From: an uncultured Lachnospiraceae bacterium
GTDB lineage: Bacteria > Bacillota > Clostridia > Lachnospirales > Lachnospiraceae
DNA: 64,000 nucleotides
Assembly: GCA_910579735.1 (NCBI GenBank)
Contig: CAJTUZ010000005.1
Span: 62,001-126,000 of the forward strand
Reading direction: 5' to 3'
This document shows, one piece after another, positions 51,680-60,800 of this stretch. The position numbers and the translations under genes were made by a program. The stretch's first letter is position 1. Each line of letters begins with the position of its first letter. Below the pieces are notes generated by a model, which did not search any database, was not told the origin of the DNA, and worked only from the letters and a program-made list of their open reading frames with translations.

Positions 51680-52684
51680 ATGGGGGTCCTGTCATGGGTG
51701 TGCGCCGGTTGTTTCATTTTAGCGGTTGCAGTACTTGTCGTAAAAGTGTATGATATGAAAAAAGCGGCGCGGGAGATCCGTAACGGTCTGTCGGAAAAAT
51801 TGTCGATCGAGACAAATACACTGCTTACCATATCCGGGCGTGATAAGGATATGCGGCGGCTGGCGGATGATCTGAACAGAGAACTGCGCAGACTGCGTGA
51901 ACAAAGGCACCGCTATTACCAGGGAGATCTGGAAGTAAAGGATGCGATCGCCAATATTTCACATGACCTCAGAACGCCTTTGACGGCAGTCTGCGGTTAT
52001 GTGGAACTGCTGGCGGGTCAGCTTGAACAGATGTCGTCTTCTCTGCGCCGGCTGGAGGAAACCGGGAATGCGGAAGAGAGCGCCGAAAGAGAAGCGCTGA
52101 AAAAAGGATTGACAGAAAGTCTGGAAACGGGAGGGCGATATCTGGATATCATAAAGGGCCGTACCGGAGTGATCAAACGGCTTACGGAAGAACTTTTCCG
52201 TTACTGCGTCGTTTCTTCGGTAGTCTGGAACGATTCGGGGGAAGATGTGATACTGAATCATCTTCTGGAGGAATGTGTGGCCGCTCATTATCAGATTTTT
52301 ATGGAAAATAAAATAACACCAGATATAAAAATGCCGGACGATTGCATTAAATGTAGATTGAATAAAGATGCAATGCGGCGTATTCTGGAGAATATTGTGA
52401 GTAATGCCGCCAAATACAGCGACGGTGATCTGCGGATCGTCTTGTCGGAAAACGGTGAAATGACATTCTCAAATCACGCTTTTACTTTGGATAAAGTACA
52501 GGTGGAGAGGTTGTTTGATCGTTTCTATACGGTGGATACGGCCGACAGATCAACAGGACTCGGTCTTTCGATAGCCAAAGCGCTGACGGAACGGATGGGC
52601 GGCACGATCAGTGCACAGTATCAGGAAAACATATTGGATATCCGGCTCTTTTTTCCGGATCATGAGAAGGAGGTGAAAGGATGA
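51680..52684 (+). CDS. Sensor histidine kinase with a single membrane span
   Basis: A 334-residue kinase with one N-terminal membrane helix (about 5-24) and almost no extracellular domain, so it likely senses within the membrane or through the ABC exporter, as in BceS-type intramembrane sensing. Phosphorylated His95 lies in ISHDLRTPLTAV; the N-box NIVSNAAKYS and the ATP lid GLGLSIAKAL mark a complete catalytic domain. It follows the permease by 69 bases with AGAAAGGAGCGGG before the ATG, and overlaps the PIN-like gene by 4 bases. Confidence 0.93.
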   Translation: MGVLSWVCAGCFILAVAVLVVKVYDMKKAAREIRNGLSEKLSIETNTLLTISGRDKDMRRLADDLNRELRRLREQRHRYYQGDLEVKDAIANISHDLRTPLTAVCGYVELLAGQLEQMSSSLRRLEETGNAEESAEREALKKGLTESLETGGRYLDIIKGRTGVIKRLTEELFRYCVVSSVVWNDSGEDVILNHLLEECVAAHYQIFMENKITPDIKMPDDCIKCRLNKDAMRRILENIVSNAAKYSDGDLRIVLSENGEMTFSNHAFTLDKVQVERLFDRFYTVDTADRSTGLGLSIAKALTERMGGTISAQYQENILDIRLFFPDHEKEVKG

Positions 52685-53256
52685 GTTACTATTTAGTAGA
52701 TTACGAAAATGTAAAAAAAGATGGCTTAAACGGCATCAACGAGCTTTCCGCGGATGATACGGTCTGTATCTTTTACAGTGAAAATGCGGATACGATTACA
52801 TTTGACCTGCACAGGCGGATCAATGAATCACGGGCGGATATCATATTTCAGGAAGTATCGGTCGGTACAAAAAATGCCCTGGATTTTCAGCTTGCAACAT
52901 ATTTGGGGTATATTATCGCGGGAGACAAGGAGCAGGAGTATTTTCTTGTGACAAAAGACAACGGATTCAATATTCTGTGTTCTTATTGGAGCCGGCAGGG
53001 CGTTACAATAACAATGGTTATGGATCTGTCTGGAAGGAATATCAAGAAGGAACAGGCGCTGCTTGAAGAGGAGGTCGCCAAACTGATCGATGATGCGGAC
53101 ATAGCGGCGACTGTTACAAAGTGTATTCTGCAGTATAAGACCAAACAGGGCATCAATAATGCATTGATGAAGCAGTATCCGAGTAAGGACAATAAGCAGG
53201 CGAGTGAGATCTACAATGCGATCAAGCCGTTACTTGTCAATAAAAAGGGAAGATGA
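52681..53256 (+). CDS. PIN-like domain protein
   Basis: A 191-residue soluble protein starting with SYYLVDYENVKKDG, the opening strand and first acidic residue of a PIN/NYN nuclease fold. Further acidic or polar positions are seen in SENADTI, LDFQLATYLG and TKDNGF, consistent with a metal-binding nuclease site. The C-terminal 60 residues are helical and charged. PIN-fold proteins usually cut RNA; here no antitoxin gene is next to it. Its start overlaps the histidine kinase stop (ATGA), so it is made with the sensor system, an unusual partner. Confidence 0.82.
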   Translation: MSYYLVDYENVKKDGLNGINELSADDTVCIFYSENADTITFDLHRRINESRADIIFQEVSVGTKNALDFQLATYLGYIIAGDKEQEYFLVTKDNGFNILCSYWSRQGVTITMVMDLSGRNIKKEQALLEEEVAKLIDDADIAATVTKCILQYKTKQGINNALMKQYPSKDNKQASEIYNAIKPLLVNKKGR

Positions 53257-53283
53257 CAATATTTCTTTGAGAGAGGGAATTTC

Positions 53284-54405
53284 GTGGGAACAAAAGAGAA
53301 AGACTATCATATGACATTCGGGGTTCTTTCGGGAATTGCGATAGTGATGATCGTGGCGGGACATGCAGGATGCGACGTTCTGACGGTGGGCGGCCTGTTT
53401 CCGTACTATTCGTTTCATGTACCGTTATTCATGTTTATCTCCGGTTATTTTTACCGGGACGAGAACGAAGAAAAGCCGCTTTCTTATTGTAAAAGAAAGG
53501 TATGCAGGCTTCTTCTGCCTTATTTTATCTGGAATATTGTATACGGGATCATAGCGTGGATGCTGCGTCTTGGCGGATTTGCCATGGGCGGGGAGATCGG
53601 TATCCGGACGCTTTTCATAGAGCCTTTTGTGAGCGGTTATCAGTTTATCTATAACTATGCGGCCTGGTTTGTGCCGGCGCTGTTTCTGATCGAGATGATG
53701 AATCTGCTCATGCGGCTTCTGTTAAAGAAGCTGCATTTATGCCATGAAGGACTGATCCTGGCCGGGACGTTATGTGTCGGCATGGCTGTCGTATGGCTGG
53801 CGGTCCGCGGACATGTCTGGGGACTTTACAAGATGCCGGGCAGGATATTATTTTTATATCCATGTTTTCAAATGGGGCAGTTTTACCGCAGGAAACTGGA
53901 ACGGCATGATACGCTGAATAATCTGCCGTATTTTGCCATAGTTGTCACCGCACAGTTTCTTCTGACGATGTGCTGTAACGGACTGGCTTACAGCTGCGTA
54001 TGGTGTACCGGTTTTGCCAACGGTCCGGTTATTCCATATGTGACAGTAGTGTCAGGCGTTGCCTTCTGGCTGCGGATCGCCAAAATAACGGCGCCGCTTC
54101 TTGGCAAGTACCGGTATATCCGGTATTTATGCAGGAATACATATGCCGTGATGATGCATCATGTTATGGCCTTTATGCTGGTAAAAGCGGTCATAGCGCT
54201 GTTTTCGGTGTATACGCCCTGGTGCGCGGACTTCGATATGAGCCTGTACCGGAGCAATATCGACTTCTACTATCTGGTCAGAGGGATGGAGCAGTTCCGT
54301 TTTGTCTATGTGGCCGCAGGGATCCTGTTGCCGCTTTTATTGCAGTACGGACTGGAGCAGGCGCGGAAGTTCTGCAGGAATCGATTGAAATTTGGCGGGA
54401 AGTGA
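53284..54405 (+). CDS. Acyltransferase family 3 membrane protein
   Basis: A 373-residue integral membrane acyltransferase with about ten helices. The hallmark is in the first helix: GIAIVMIVAGHAG, with the conserved His, then FHVPLFMFISGYFYR and KRKVCRLLLPYFIW. These enzymes acetylate sugars of surface polysaccharides or lipids using acyl-CoA. A link to the polysaccharide locus at 1-15.7 kb is possible but not shown. Translation starts at GTG 53284 with AGAGAGGG upstream, 27 bases after the PIN-like gene. The palindrome element copy B begins 5 bases after its stop. Confidence 0.9.
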   Translation: MGTKEKDYHMTFGVLSGIAIVMIVAGHAGCDVLTVGGLFPYYSFHVPLFMFISGYFYRDENEEKPLSYCKRKVCRLLLPYFIWNIVYGIIAWMLRLGGFAMGGEIGIRTLFIEPFVSGYQFIYNYAAWFVPALFLIEMMNLLMRLLLKKLHLCHEGLILAGTLCVGMAVVWLAVRGHVWGLYKMPGRILFLYPCFQMGQFYRRKLERHDTLNNLPYFAIVVTAQFLLTMCCNGLAYSCVWCTGFANGPVIPYVTVVSGVAFWLRIAKITAPLLGKYRYIRYLCRNTYAVMMHHVMAFMLVKAVIALFSVYTPWCADFDMSLYRSNIDFYYLVRGMEQFRFVYVAAGILLPLLLQYGLEQARKFCRNRLKFGGK

Positions 54406-54410
54406 TAGGG

Positions 54411-54604
54411 CAGGCGGGGAAGCAGAAAGCGGGCGGTCCGCGGAAAAAGATTTCTGCTGAAGGGCCCTCTAAAAACGCCGGTCCTTAGTGCGAGGGACAT
54501 CTGATGTCTCTCGCGCTTAGTACCGCTGCGTTTTTAACGGAGCGAGAGCGCGCCCAAAGCAGAAACTTTTTCCGCTGCCTGCCCGCTTTCTGCTTCCCCG
54601 CCTG
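54411..54604. repeat. Large palindromic repeat element, copy B
   Basis: A 194-bp near-perfect palindrome in inverse orientation to copy A. Outer arms 54411-54434 and 54581-54604 are exactly complementary over 24 bases; GCGGAAAAAG (about 54440-54449) pairs with CTTTTTCCGC (54566-54575). The 119-base core 54449-54567 matches the reverse complement of copy A with about 7 differences. The outer arms are unlike those of copy A except for short shared words, yet pair with each other, which indicates selection or a copying process that keeps the hairpin. Confidence 0.9.
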
Positions 54605-54654
54605 TTTATTGCCAGCGTTGTTGATTTTATAAATGAGAAAGAAAGGGACTATAT

Positions 54655-55029
54655 ATGACACCATTCTACAGGCAGGAAGAAACACTGCTGTTTCTGATTT
54701 CACTTCTTTTTGTTATGGTGATCGTGCTGATCCGGGTGATGATCCACATGTTTTTCTATCATACGGCAAGAATATATAACTGGAACGGCACGCGGTACTG
54801 TTATCTCGGCTATGTGCCGATTCGCCGGGAAGACGGAGAACTGACGGTGCGGCTTACAGAACATATGACAGATCTGTCACATACGACGCTTTACCGCATC
54901 TGCCCGGGCAGAGCGTTTTGCAGGAAAAACCGTTACAAAAATCTGTTTGTTTATGCGGATGGAGACAGACGGTATGTTGTTGTGGATGACTCGAATAAAG
55001 AAGAGATGAAAACAGAGATTCCCTTTTAA
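54655..55029 (+). CDS. Small membrane-anchored protein of unknown function
   Basis: A 124-residue protein with one strong membrane helix near the N-terminus (about 10-33) and a C-terminal domain of mixed beta sequence (YLGYVPIRREDGELTVRL) with basic patches. I do not recognise a family. It follows the palindromic element by 50 bases. GAAAGGG precedes the ATG. Confidence 0.68.
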   Translation: MTPFYRQEETLLFLISLLFVMVIVLIRVMIHMFFYHTARIYNWNGTRYCYLGYVPIRREDGELTVRLTEHMTDLSHTTLYRICPGRAFCRKNRYKNLFVYADGDRRYVVVDDSNKEEMKTEIPF

Positions 55030-55038
55030 GGAAAGATT

Positions 55039-55047
55039 TGGTATACT
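55039..55047 (+). promoter_or_regulatory. Extended -10 promoter of the glycosyltransferase gene
   Basis: TGGTATACT holds an extended TG plus a TATACT box (55042-55047), which can work without a good -35 box. A small hairpin (GGCGG at 55054 with CCGCC at 55063) lies in the leader. Confidence 0.5.
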
Positions 55048-55082
55048 AAGACAGGCGGTCATCCGCCGCAGTGAGGAAGCGT

Positions 55083-56102
55083 ATGATAACGATAAGTATG
55101 TGTATGATCGTAAAAAATGAAGAAAGACTGCTTGCCAGATGCCTTGACAGTGCAGCGGGTATTATGGACGAAATCATTATCGTGGATACCGGCTCTACGG
55201 ATAAGACGAAGGAGATCGCGGCGCGTTATACGGATAAGATCTATGATTTTGAGTGGATACAGGATTTTGCCGCGGCCAGAAACTTTGCTTTTTCCAAGGC
55301 GTCGATGGCATATATTTATTCTGCGGATGCCGATGAAGTGCTTGATGATCAGAACAGACAGGCTTTCCGGCAATTGAAAGAAACGCTTCTGCCGGAAGTG
55401 GACATTGTGCAGATGTATTATGCCAATCAGCTGGATTTCGGGACGATCTATAATTATGATAAAGAACTGCGTCCGAAGCTTTTTAAAAGACTGCGGACTT
55501 TTACGTGGGCAGAACCGATTCACGAGCAGGTTATTTTGGAACCGGTAATTTATGACAGTGATGTCACCATTATGCATATGCCCGAGAGCAGCCATAAAGA
55601 CAGGGATCTGGCTTCTTTTGCCCGTTTGACGGCTTCGGGAGAGAGGCTTTCTAAGAGGCTTCATAATATTTATGCCAGGGAGCTGTTTGTTTCCGGAGAA
55701 GATAAGGATTTTCTGGAGGCCGGCGCCTTTTTTGAGGCGTCCTGTCAGGATACGGGGCGGTCTTTAGACGAGATCAGGGAGGCGTCCTGCGTTGCGGCAA
55801 GAGCGGCGCGGATCGGGCGGGATACCGGGAAATTTTTCAAGTATGCGCTCAAAGCCGTGGCGTGCGAAGGATGTGCGGAGATCTGCTGCGAGCTTGGCCG
55901 TTATTTTCTGGAACAGGGAGATCTGGACGAAGCGATCGTATGGTTTTATAATGGTGCGTATGAAACGGAGAGTATCCTTAATATACATAGTAGTGGGGAT
56001 ATTCCGCTTGCCGGACTGGCAAAGTGTTATGAACTTGCAGGCAACGGGAAGCAGGCCCGTGAATATGCAGCGCTGGCGGCGGCGTGGAAGCCGGAAGTAT
56101 AG
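55083..56102 (+). CDS. Family-2 glycosyltransferase with TPR-like C-terminus
   Basis: A 339-residue protein with an N-terminal GT2 domain (ISMCMIVKNEERLLARCLDS, VDTGSTDKT, the acidic SADADEVLDD) and a helical, TPR-like C-terminal region (about 220-335). This is the architecture of soluble transferases such as SunS that glycosylate proteins or peptides, as well as of some polysaccharide enzymes. No membrane helix is visible. Start at 55083 chosen for its site GAGGAAG; an in-frame GTG at 55071 lies on that site. The acceptor cannot be read here. Confidence 0.87.
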   Translation: MITISMCMIVKNEERLLARCLDSAAGIMDEIIIVDTGSTDKTKEIAARYTDKIYDFEWIQDFAAARNFAFSKASMAYIYSADADEVLDDQNRQAFRQLKETLLPEVDIVQMYYANQLDFGTIYNYDKELRPKLFKRLRTFTWAEPIHEQVILEPVIYDSDVTIMHMPESSHKDRDLASFARLTASGERLSKRLHNIYARELFVSGEDKDFLEAGAFFEASCQDTGRSLDEIREASCVAARAARIGRDTGKFFKYALKAVACEGCAEICCELGRYFLEQGDLDEAIVWFYNGAYETESILNIHSSGDIPLAGLAKCYELAGNGKQAREYAALAAAWKPEV

Positions 56103-56178
56103 GAGAAAGCCGGGAACGTGCAGGCCGGGAGCATGAGCGTACCGGTAAAGCCGCAAAGAAAGGAAAAACAGGATCATT

Positions 56179-57237
56179 ATGAGGAAATGGGAAGAGAACG
56201 TAAAGAAGGTGGTGCCTTATACGCCGGGAGAACAGCCACAGAAGAAGGGCATCATCAAATTGAATACGAATGAGTGTCCTTATCCGCCTTCGCCTTTGGT
56301 GGAGAAAAAGATAAAGGAAATGGCATATGAGGACTTACGGCTGTATCCTGAATTTCCGGAGAAAACACAGCTTGCCGCCGAACTTGCGGCATATCATCAG
56401 GTTTCGGAAGAAGAAATCTTTATCGGCGTCGGCTCGGACGACGTGCTGTCAATGGCTTTTTTGACCTTTTTTCAGGCGGGGAAACCGATCCTGTTTCCGG
56501 ATATTACGTATTCTTTTTATGATGTATGGGCCGATGTGTACGGAATCCCTTTTCAGACAAAAGCGCTTGCGGAAGACTTTACCATAAATCCGGAAGATTA
56601 CCTGGCGGATAACGGGGGCGTTATTTTCCCGAATCCGAATGCGCCGACAGGCACCTTACTGTGCTTAGAGGATGTAGAGAAGATCGTGGCGGCCAATCAG
56701 GATGTCGTTGTTATCGTTGATGAAGCATATATTGATTTCGGCGGGATCAGTGCGCTCCCACTGCTGAAAAAATATGAAAATCTGCTGGTTGTGCGCACTT
56801 TTTCCAAATCGAGGGCTATGGCGGGCGCCAGGATCGGATATGCTGTCGGCAGTGCAAAACTGATTTCCTATTTGAATAATGTGAAATATTCTGTCAATTC
56901 TTATACGATGAACAGGCCGTCATTGGAGCTTGGTGTGGAGGCTGTAAAAGACGACGCTTATTTTAAGGAGATCTGCGGCAGGATCATTGCTACGAGAACG
57001 CGGACGGAAGAAAGACTTAAGTCGCTTGGCTTTACGTTTCCGAAGTCGTACGGTAATTTCATTTTTGCCGCGCACCGTGAAGTAAAAGCGGGATATATTT
57101 TTGAGAAACTAAAAGAATATGACATCTATGTCAGACATTGGGAGAAAGAGCGGATAAGCAATTATCTGCGGATCACCATTGGAACAGATGAGGAGATGGA
57201 TGCCCTGTTTAGAGCGCTTCGGGAGATCATAAAGTAA
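56179..57237 (+). CDS. hisC: Histidinol-phosphate aminotransferase
   Basis: PLP enzyme that converts imidazole-acetol phosphate and glutamate to histidinol phosphate in histidine synthesis; some homologues also act on aromatic amino acids. The 352-residue product is of normal length. Motifs: LNTNECPYPPSP near the start, NPNAPTG for the PLP phosphate, VDEAYIDFG, and the Schiff-base lysine Lys210 in RTFSKSRAMAGARIGYA. The family ending with YLRITIGTDEEM is present. No other his gene is adjacent. The ribosome binding site is weak (AAAGGAAAAA about 15 bases before the ATG), so expression may be low. Cytoplasmic. Confidence 0.95.
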   Translation: MRKWEENVKKVVPYTPGEQPQKKGIIKLNTNECPYPPSPLVEKKIKEMAYEDLRLYPEFPEKTQLAAELAAYHQVSEEEIFIGVGSDDVLSMAFLTFFQAGKPILFPDITYSFYDVWADVYGIPFQTKALAEDFTINPEDYLADNGGVIFPNPNAPTGTLLCLEDVEKIVAANQDVVVIVDEAYIDFGGISALPLLKKYENLLVVRTFSKSRAMAGARIGYAVGSAKLISYLNNVKYSVNSYTMNRPSLELGVEAVKDDAYFKEICGRIIATRTRTEERLKSLGFTFPKSYGNFIFAAHREVKAGYIFEKLKEYDIYVRHWEKERISNYLRITIGTDEEMDALFRALREIIK

Positions 57238-57303
57238 ATCTGACAGGAAAATGCGGAAATGAAAACAAGCCTGTGAAAGAGTCAAGAGGAGGAAAATGAT
57301 CAT

Positions 57304-57804
57304 ATGGAAAGTCTGGCAATTTGGTTTGCAAATACATTAGGGAAATTTGTTTCGAAGGAAATCGTTATTTTTATTATCTCCATGATACCGATCCTGGAGC
57401 TTCGCGGCGGTTTGGTGGCGGCATTTTTGCTGGAGGTGCCGATGGCGGTGGCCGTGCCGGTATGCATTATCGGAAATATTATTCCGATCCCGTTCATTCT
57501 GCTCTTTATTAAGCAGATTTTCAAATGGTTGAAGAAAATATCGTTCTTTAAGAAATTTATTGAGAAACTGGAAACGCGGGCCATGAATAAGAGCGATTCC
57601 ATTAAAAAGTATGAATTCGTAGGACTGATGCTTTTTGTCGGCATACCGCTTCCGGGAACGGGCGCGTGGACAGGATCTTTGATCGCCGCGCTTTTGGAGA
57701 TCGATTTTAAAAAGGCGGTTCTGGCCGAACTGCTCGGTATTGTAATAGCAACTGTTATTATGCTGATCGGCACATACGGCCTGCTTGGAGCTTTGCTTTC
57801 ATAA
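57304..57804 (+). CDS. Small membrane protein of the COG2426 (putative small multidrug export) family
   Basis: A 166-residue protein with about four membrane helices. The motifs IPILELRGGLVAAF and GIPLPGTGAWTGSLIAALL mark the COG2426/PF06695 family, named putative small multidrug export protein but with no proven transport function. The two motifs resemble the re-entrant loops of DedA-type proteins. AGAGGAGG lies about 10 bases before the ATG. The hexosaminidase gene follows in the same reading frame, starting after this gene's TAA stop. Confidence 0.85.
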   Translation: MESLAIWFANTLGKFVSKEIVIFIISMIPILELRGGLVAAFLLEVPMAVAVPVCIIGNIIPIPFILLFIKQIFKWLKKISFFKKFIEKLETRAMNKSDSIKKYEFVGLMLFVGIPLPGTGAWTGSLIAALLEIDFKKAVLAELLGIVIATVIMLIGTYGLLGALLS

Positions 57805-57825
57805 CGCTTTCAGGGAAAAGGGGGC

Positions 57826-60800
57826 ATTGTTATCAAAAAGAGGAAACTGTTTATTGCCGGAGGGGCGATTCTTGCGCTGGGACTTCTGGCGGCTGTTTTG
57901 GCAAAGGTTCTTTTATGTACGGAAAAATCCCCCAATCTTGCGTTGCAAAAGGGTGTTAAGGCGACCTGTGACAGTACGGAGACAGAAGCATTGTCAGCGG
58001 ATAAGGCGATCGACGGGGATGATGAAACGTTATCTTCCCGTTGGTCGAGCGAGAATAACTGGGAAGATGCTTCACATTATATAGAACTGGAATTTCCGGA
58101 AGAAATTTCAGTTTCTTTTGTTGTCCTGAAATGGGAGCGGACGAATGTGATCTCATACAGGCTGGAAGGCTCTCTTGACGGGGATAACTGGCAGACGCTT
58201 GCTTCTTTTGACCACGCGCCGATGACAAAGCGGCAGGAGATTCCGCTTGCGGAGGCGGTTAACCTAAGATTCATCAGGCTTTCTACCGACGCGGTCTCTC
58301 AGACGGAAGAAGATTATTCCAATCTGTATCAAAATGTTTCCTTATATGAATTCGAAGTATATGCGGACAAGCCGGCAGTCTATACGCTGGAGGCGCCGAC
58401 CGTGGAAGTGCGCGGAGACGGCAGCCGTTATCTGAAACTGCCGGAAGCGCCGGACGGATACCGGGTCACGTATCTCGGCGCGGATTATGAGCAGATCATC
58501 GGCGCGGACTGCGAGATTTATGAGACGATACAGGAGAAGGAAGTGACGGTCGGTCTGTCGGTGGAGCGCATAAGCGAAACAGGCGGTACACCGGGAGAGG
58601 CCGGGAAAAACAGAACGGATGGAACGCAGATGGCGGAGGAAACCGCATTTACGATTACTGTTCCGGCCGCAGAACAAAAGACACAGACAAACGCAGAGGC
58701 TGCGGATGTTTCGTCGTCTGCTTTCTCACAGGATGAGACTGCACAGGAAGAAAACGCCGCGCCGCAGGTGATTCCGGCAATTGCGGAGTGGCGCGGCGGG
58801 GAAGGCTTTTTTGCACCGGACGCACAGTCCCGTATTGTGATCGGACAGGAAGAACTGCGGCGCAGCGCGGAACTTTTTGCTTCCCGGTATCAGGCGGTCA
58901 TGGGATATGAGATTCCTGTCGTGGCAGGGCAGGCCAAGGATGTGCAGGCGGGAGATTTCTATCTGTCTTACGCGGAGGGGACGGAAGAAGCGGCGGCCGG
59001 CATCGGAGAAGAGGGATATGTCTGCGACATTTCCGACATCTGTGTCATTACAGGAACACATACGCAGGGCATTTATTGGGGAACGATCACGGTGCTGCAG
59101 ATTTTAAAAGGACAGGAGGAAGAAGCTTCACCGGCGCTTCCGCAGGGAAAGATACGCGATTATCCCCGGTATCCGGTCCGGGGATTTGGCATCGATGTGG
59201 CAAGGAAGCCGGTATCCATGTCGATGCTGTATCAGATCATGGAAAATATGTCATGGTATAAGATGAACGATCTGAGCATTCATTTGAATGATAACGTGAT
59301 TTTAAGTACCAGCGGTTTGACGGGGTCTGTCGAAGAAGCGCTGGGGGCAGGAAGCGCCTTCCGGCTGGATATTGCGATTACCAATGATGAAGGAGAACGG
59401 CTGAGCGCGGAGGATTATGCTTATACAGCGGAAGAATTCGCGGCATTTATTCAGACGGCGGCGGATTACGGAGTCCGTGTGGTGCCGGAGATCGATACGC
59501 CTGCGCATTCTCTTTCCATTACGAAACTGTATCCCGAATATGCCCTGAAAATGCGGAATGAAGCAGTGGATCAGATCGATCTGAGCAAAAAAGGCGCCGT
59601 AGAACTTGTAAAAAGGATCTGGAGTGAGGCTTTGTCTGCGGCCTTTGCGGATGCATCCATCGTTAATATCGGTATGGACGAGTATTACGGGGACGGGGAG
59701 ACGTACAGACAGTATTTGAATGAAATGACCGAGTGGGTCAAAAAGGAAGGCGGTATAGAGACGGTACGCCTCTGGGGAAGCCTCGGGAATATGGAAGGCA
59801 CGACGATGCCCGATCCTGACGGTCTGCAGATGAACCTTTGGAGCACGATCTGGGCGGATCCGATAGAAATGTATGAATACGGATATTCCCTGATCAATAT
59901 GCAGAACAATCATTTATATATTATTCCGGGCGGCGGTTATGATTATCTGGATACGGAGGAATTGTTCCGCAATTGGGAAGCGGACAAGTTCTATGATTAT
60001 AATCAGCTTGAACTGATACCCGCTTATTCGCCGCAGATGTTAGGCGCTTCTTATATGATCTGGAACGATATGTGCGGGAATCTGGATGTCGGAATCAGCG
60101 AAAGTGATCTGTTTGACCGTTTTTTTGCGCCGCTTGGCGTTATCAGTACCAGACTATGGGGTGAAACTTCTGCCCCCGGGACTTCCGGAGGCAGGACGGA
60201 GCAGGCATGGACAGAGTGTTACAATGAATTACAATCGTTATTTTATGAAACCGGGACCGCGCCGGGAAGTAATCCTTATGCAGAGGCAGAGTGGACTGGT
60301 GAAGCGTTATGCTTTTTTAGCGGGCAGGAAATGCCTTCGGACGAGAGTACGGAGCCGGAAGGAGATTTGTCTGCAGGAGAAACCGGGGAAGCGGACGTGC
60401 TTGTTCTGCATGGGGGAGCGGATTACAGGGAGACCGGTTACCGGGGCGGCAACGGCAACGGGGCCGGCATCGGCGGAACTTATACGGTCAGTATGCAGGT
60501 TTACCGGGAAAGTGCGGACACGCAGGAGAACGGGAATACGAAAGAAAGCGGAAGTGCACAGGAGGGCGGCGCGCTTTATAAGGGGGCAGCGGAAGAAATT
60601 TTATTTGAAACGGACTGCGCCTACGGGCAGACGGCTTTTAAAGCAGTGCAGACAGGAACCGGTCAGGTCGGTTTTTCCAGAGAAGGAAGGGACTATTCTT
60701 TTGAGTATACCTTACCGGAAGGAGAATGGGTGACGCTTACGGTACGGGGGGAAAAGAACCGGACGAGCCTGTATGTCAACGGAGAACTGATCGATACATT

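Noticed and set aside
47252..54654. Composite transposon explanation for the two inverted palindromes
   Set aside because: No transposase, resolvase or obvious target-site duplication was found at either end, so only a repeat-flanked block is reported.
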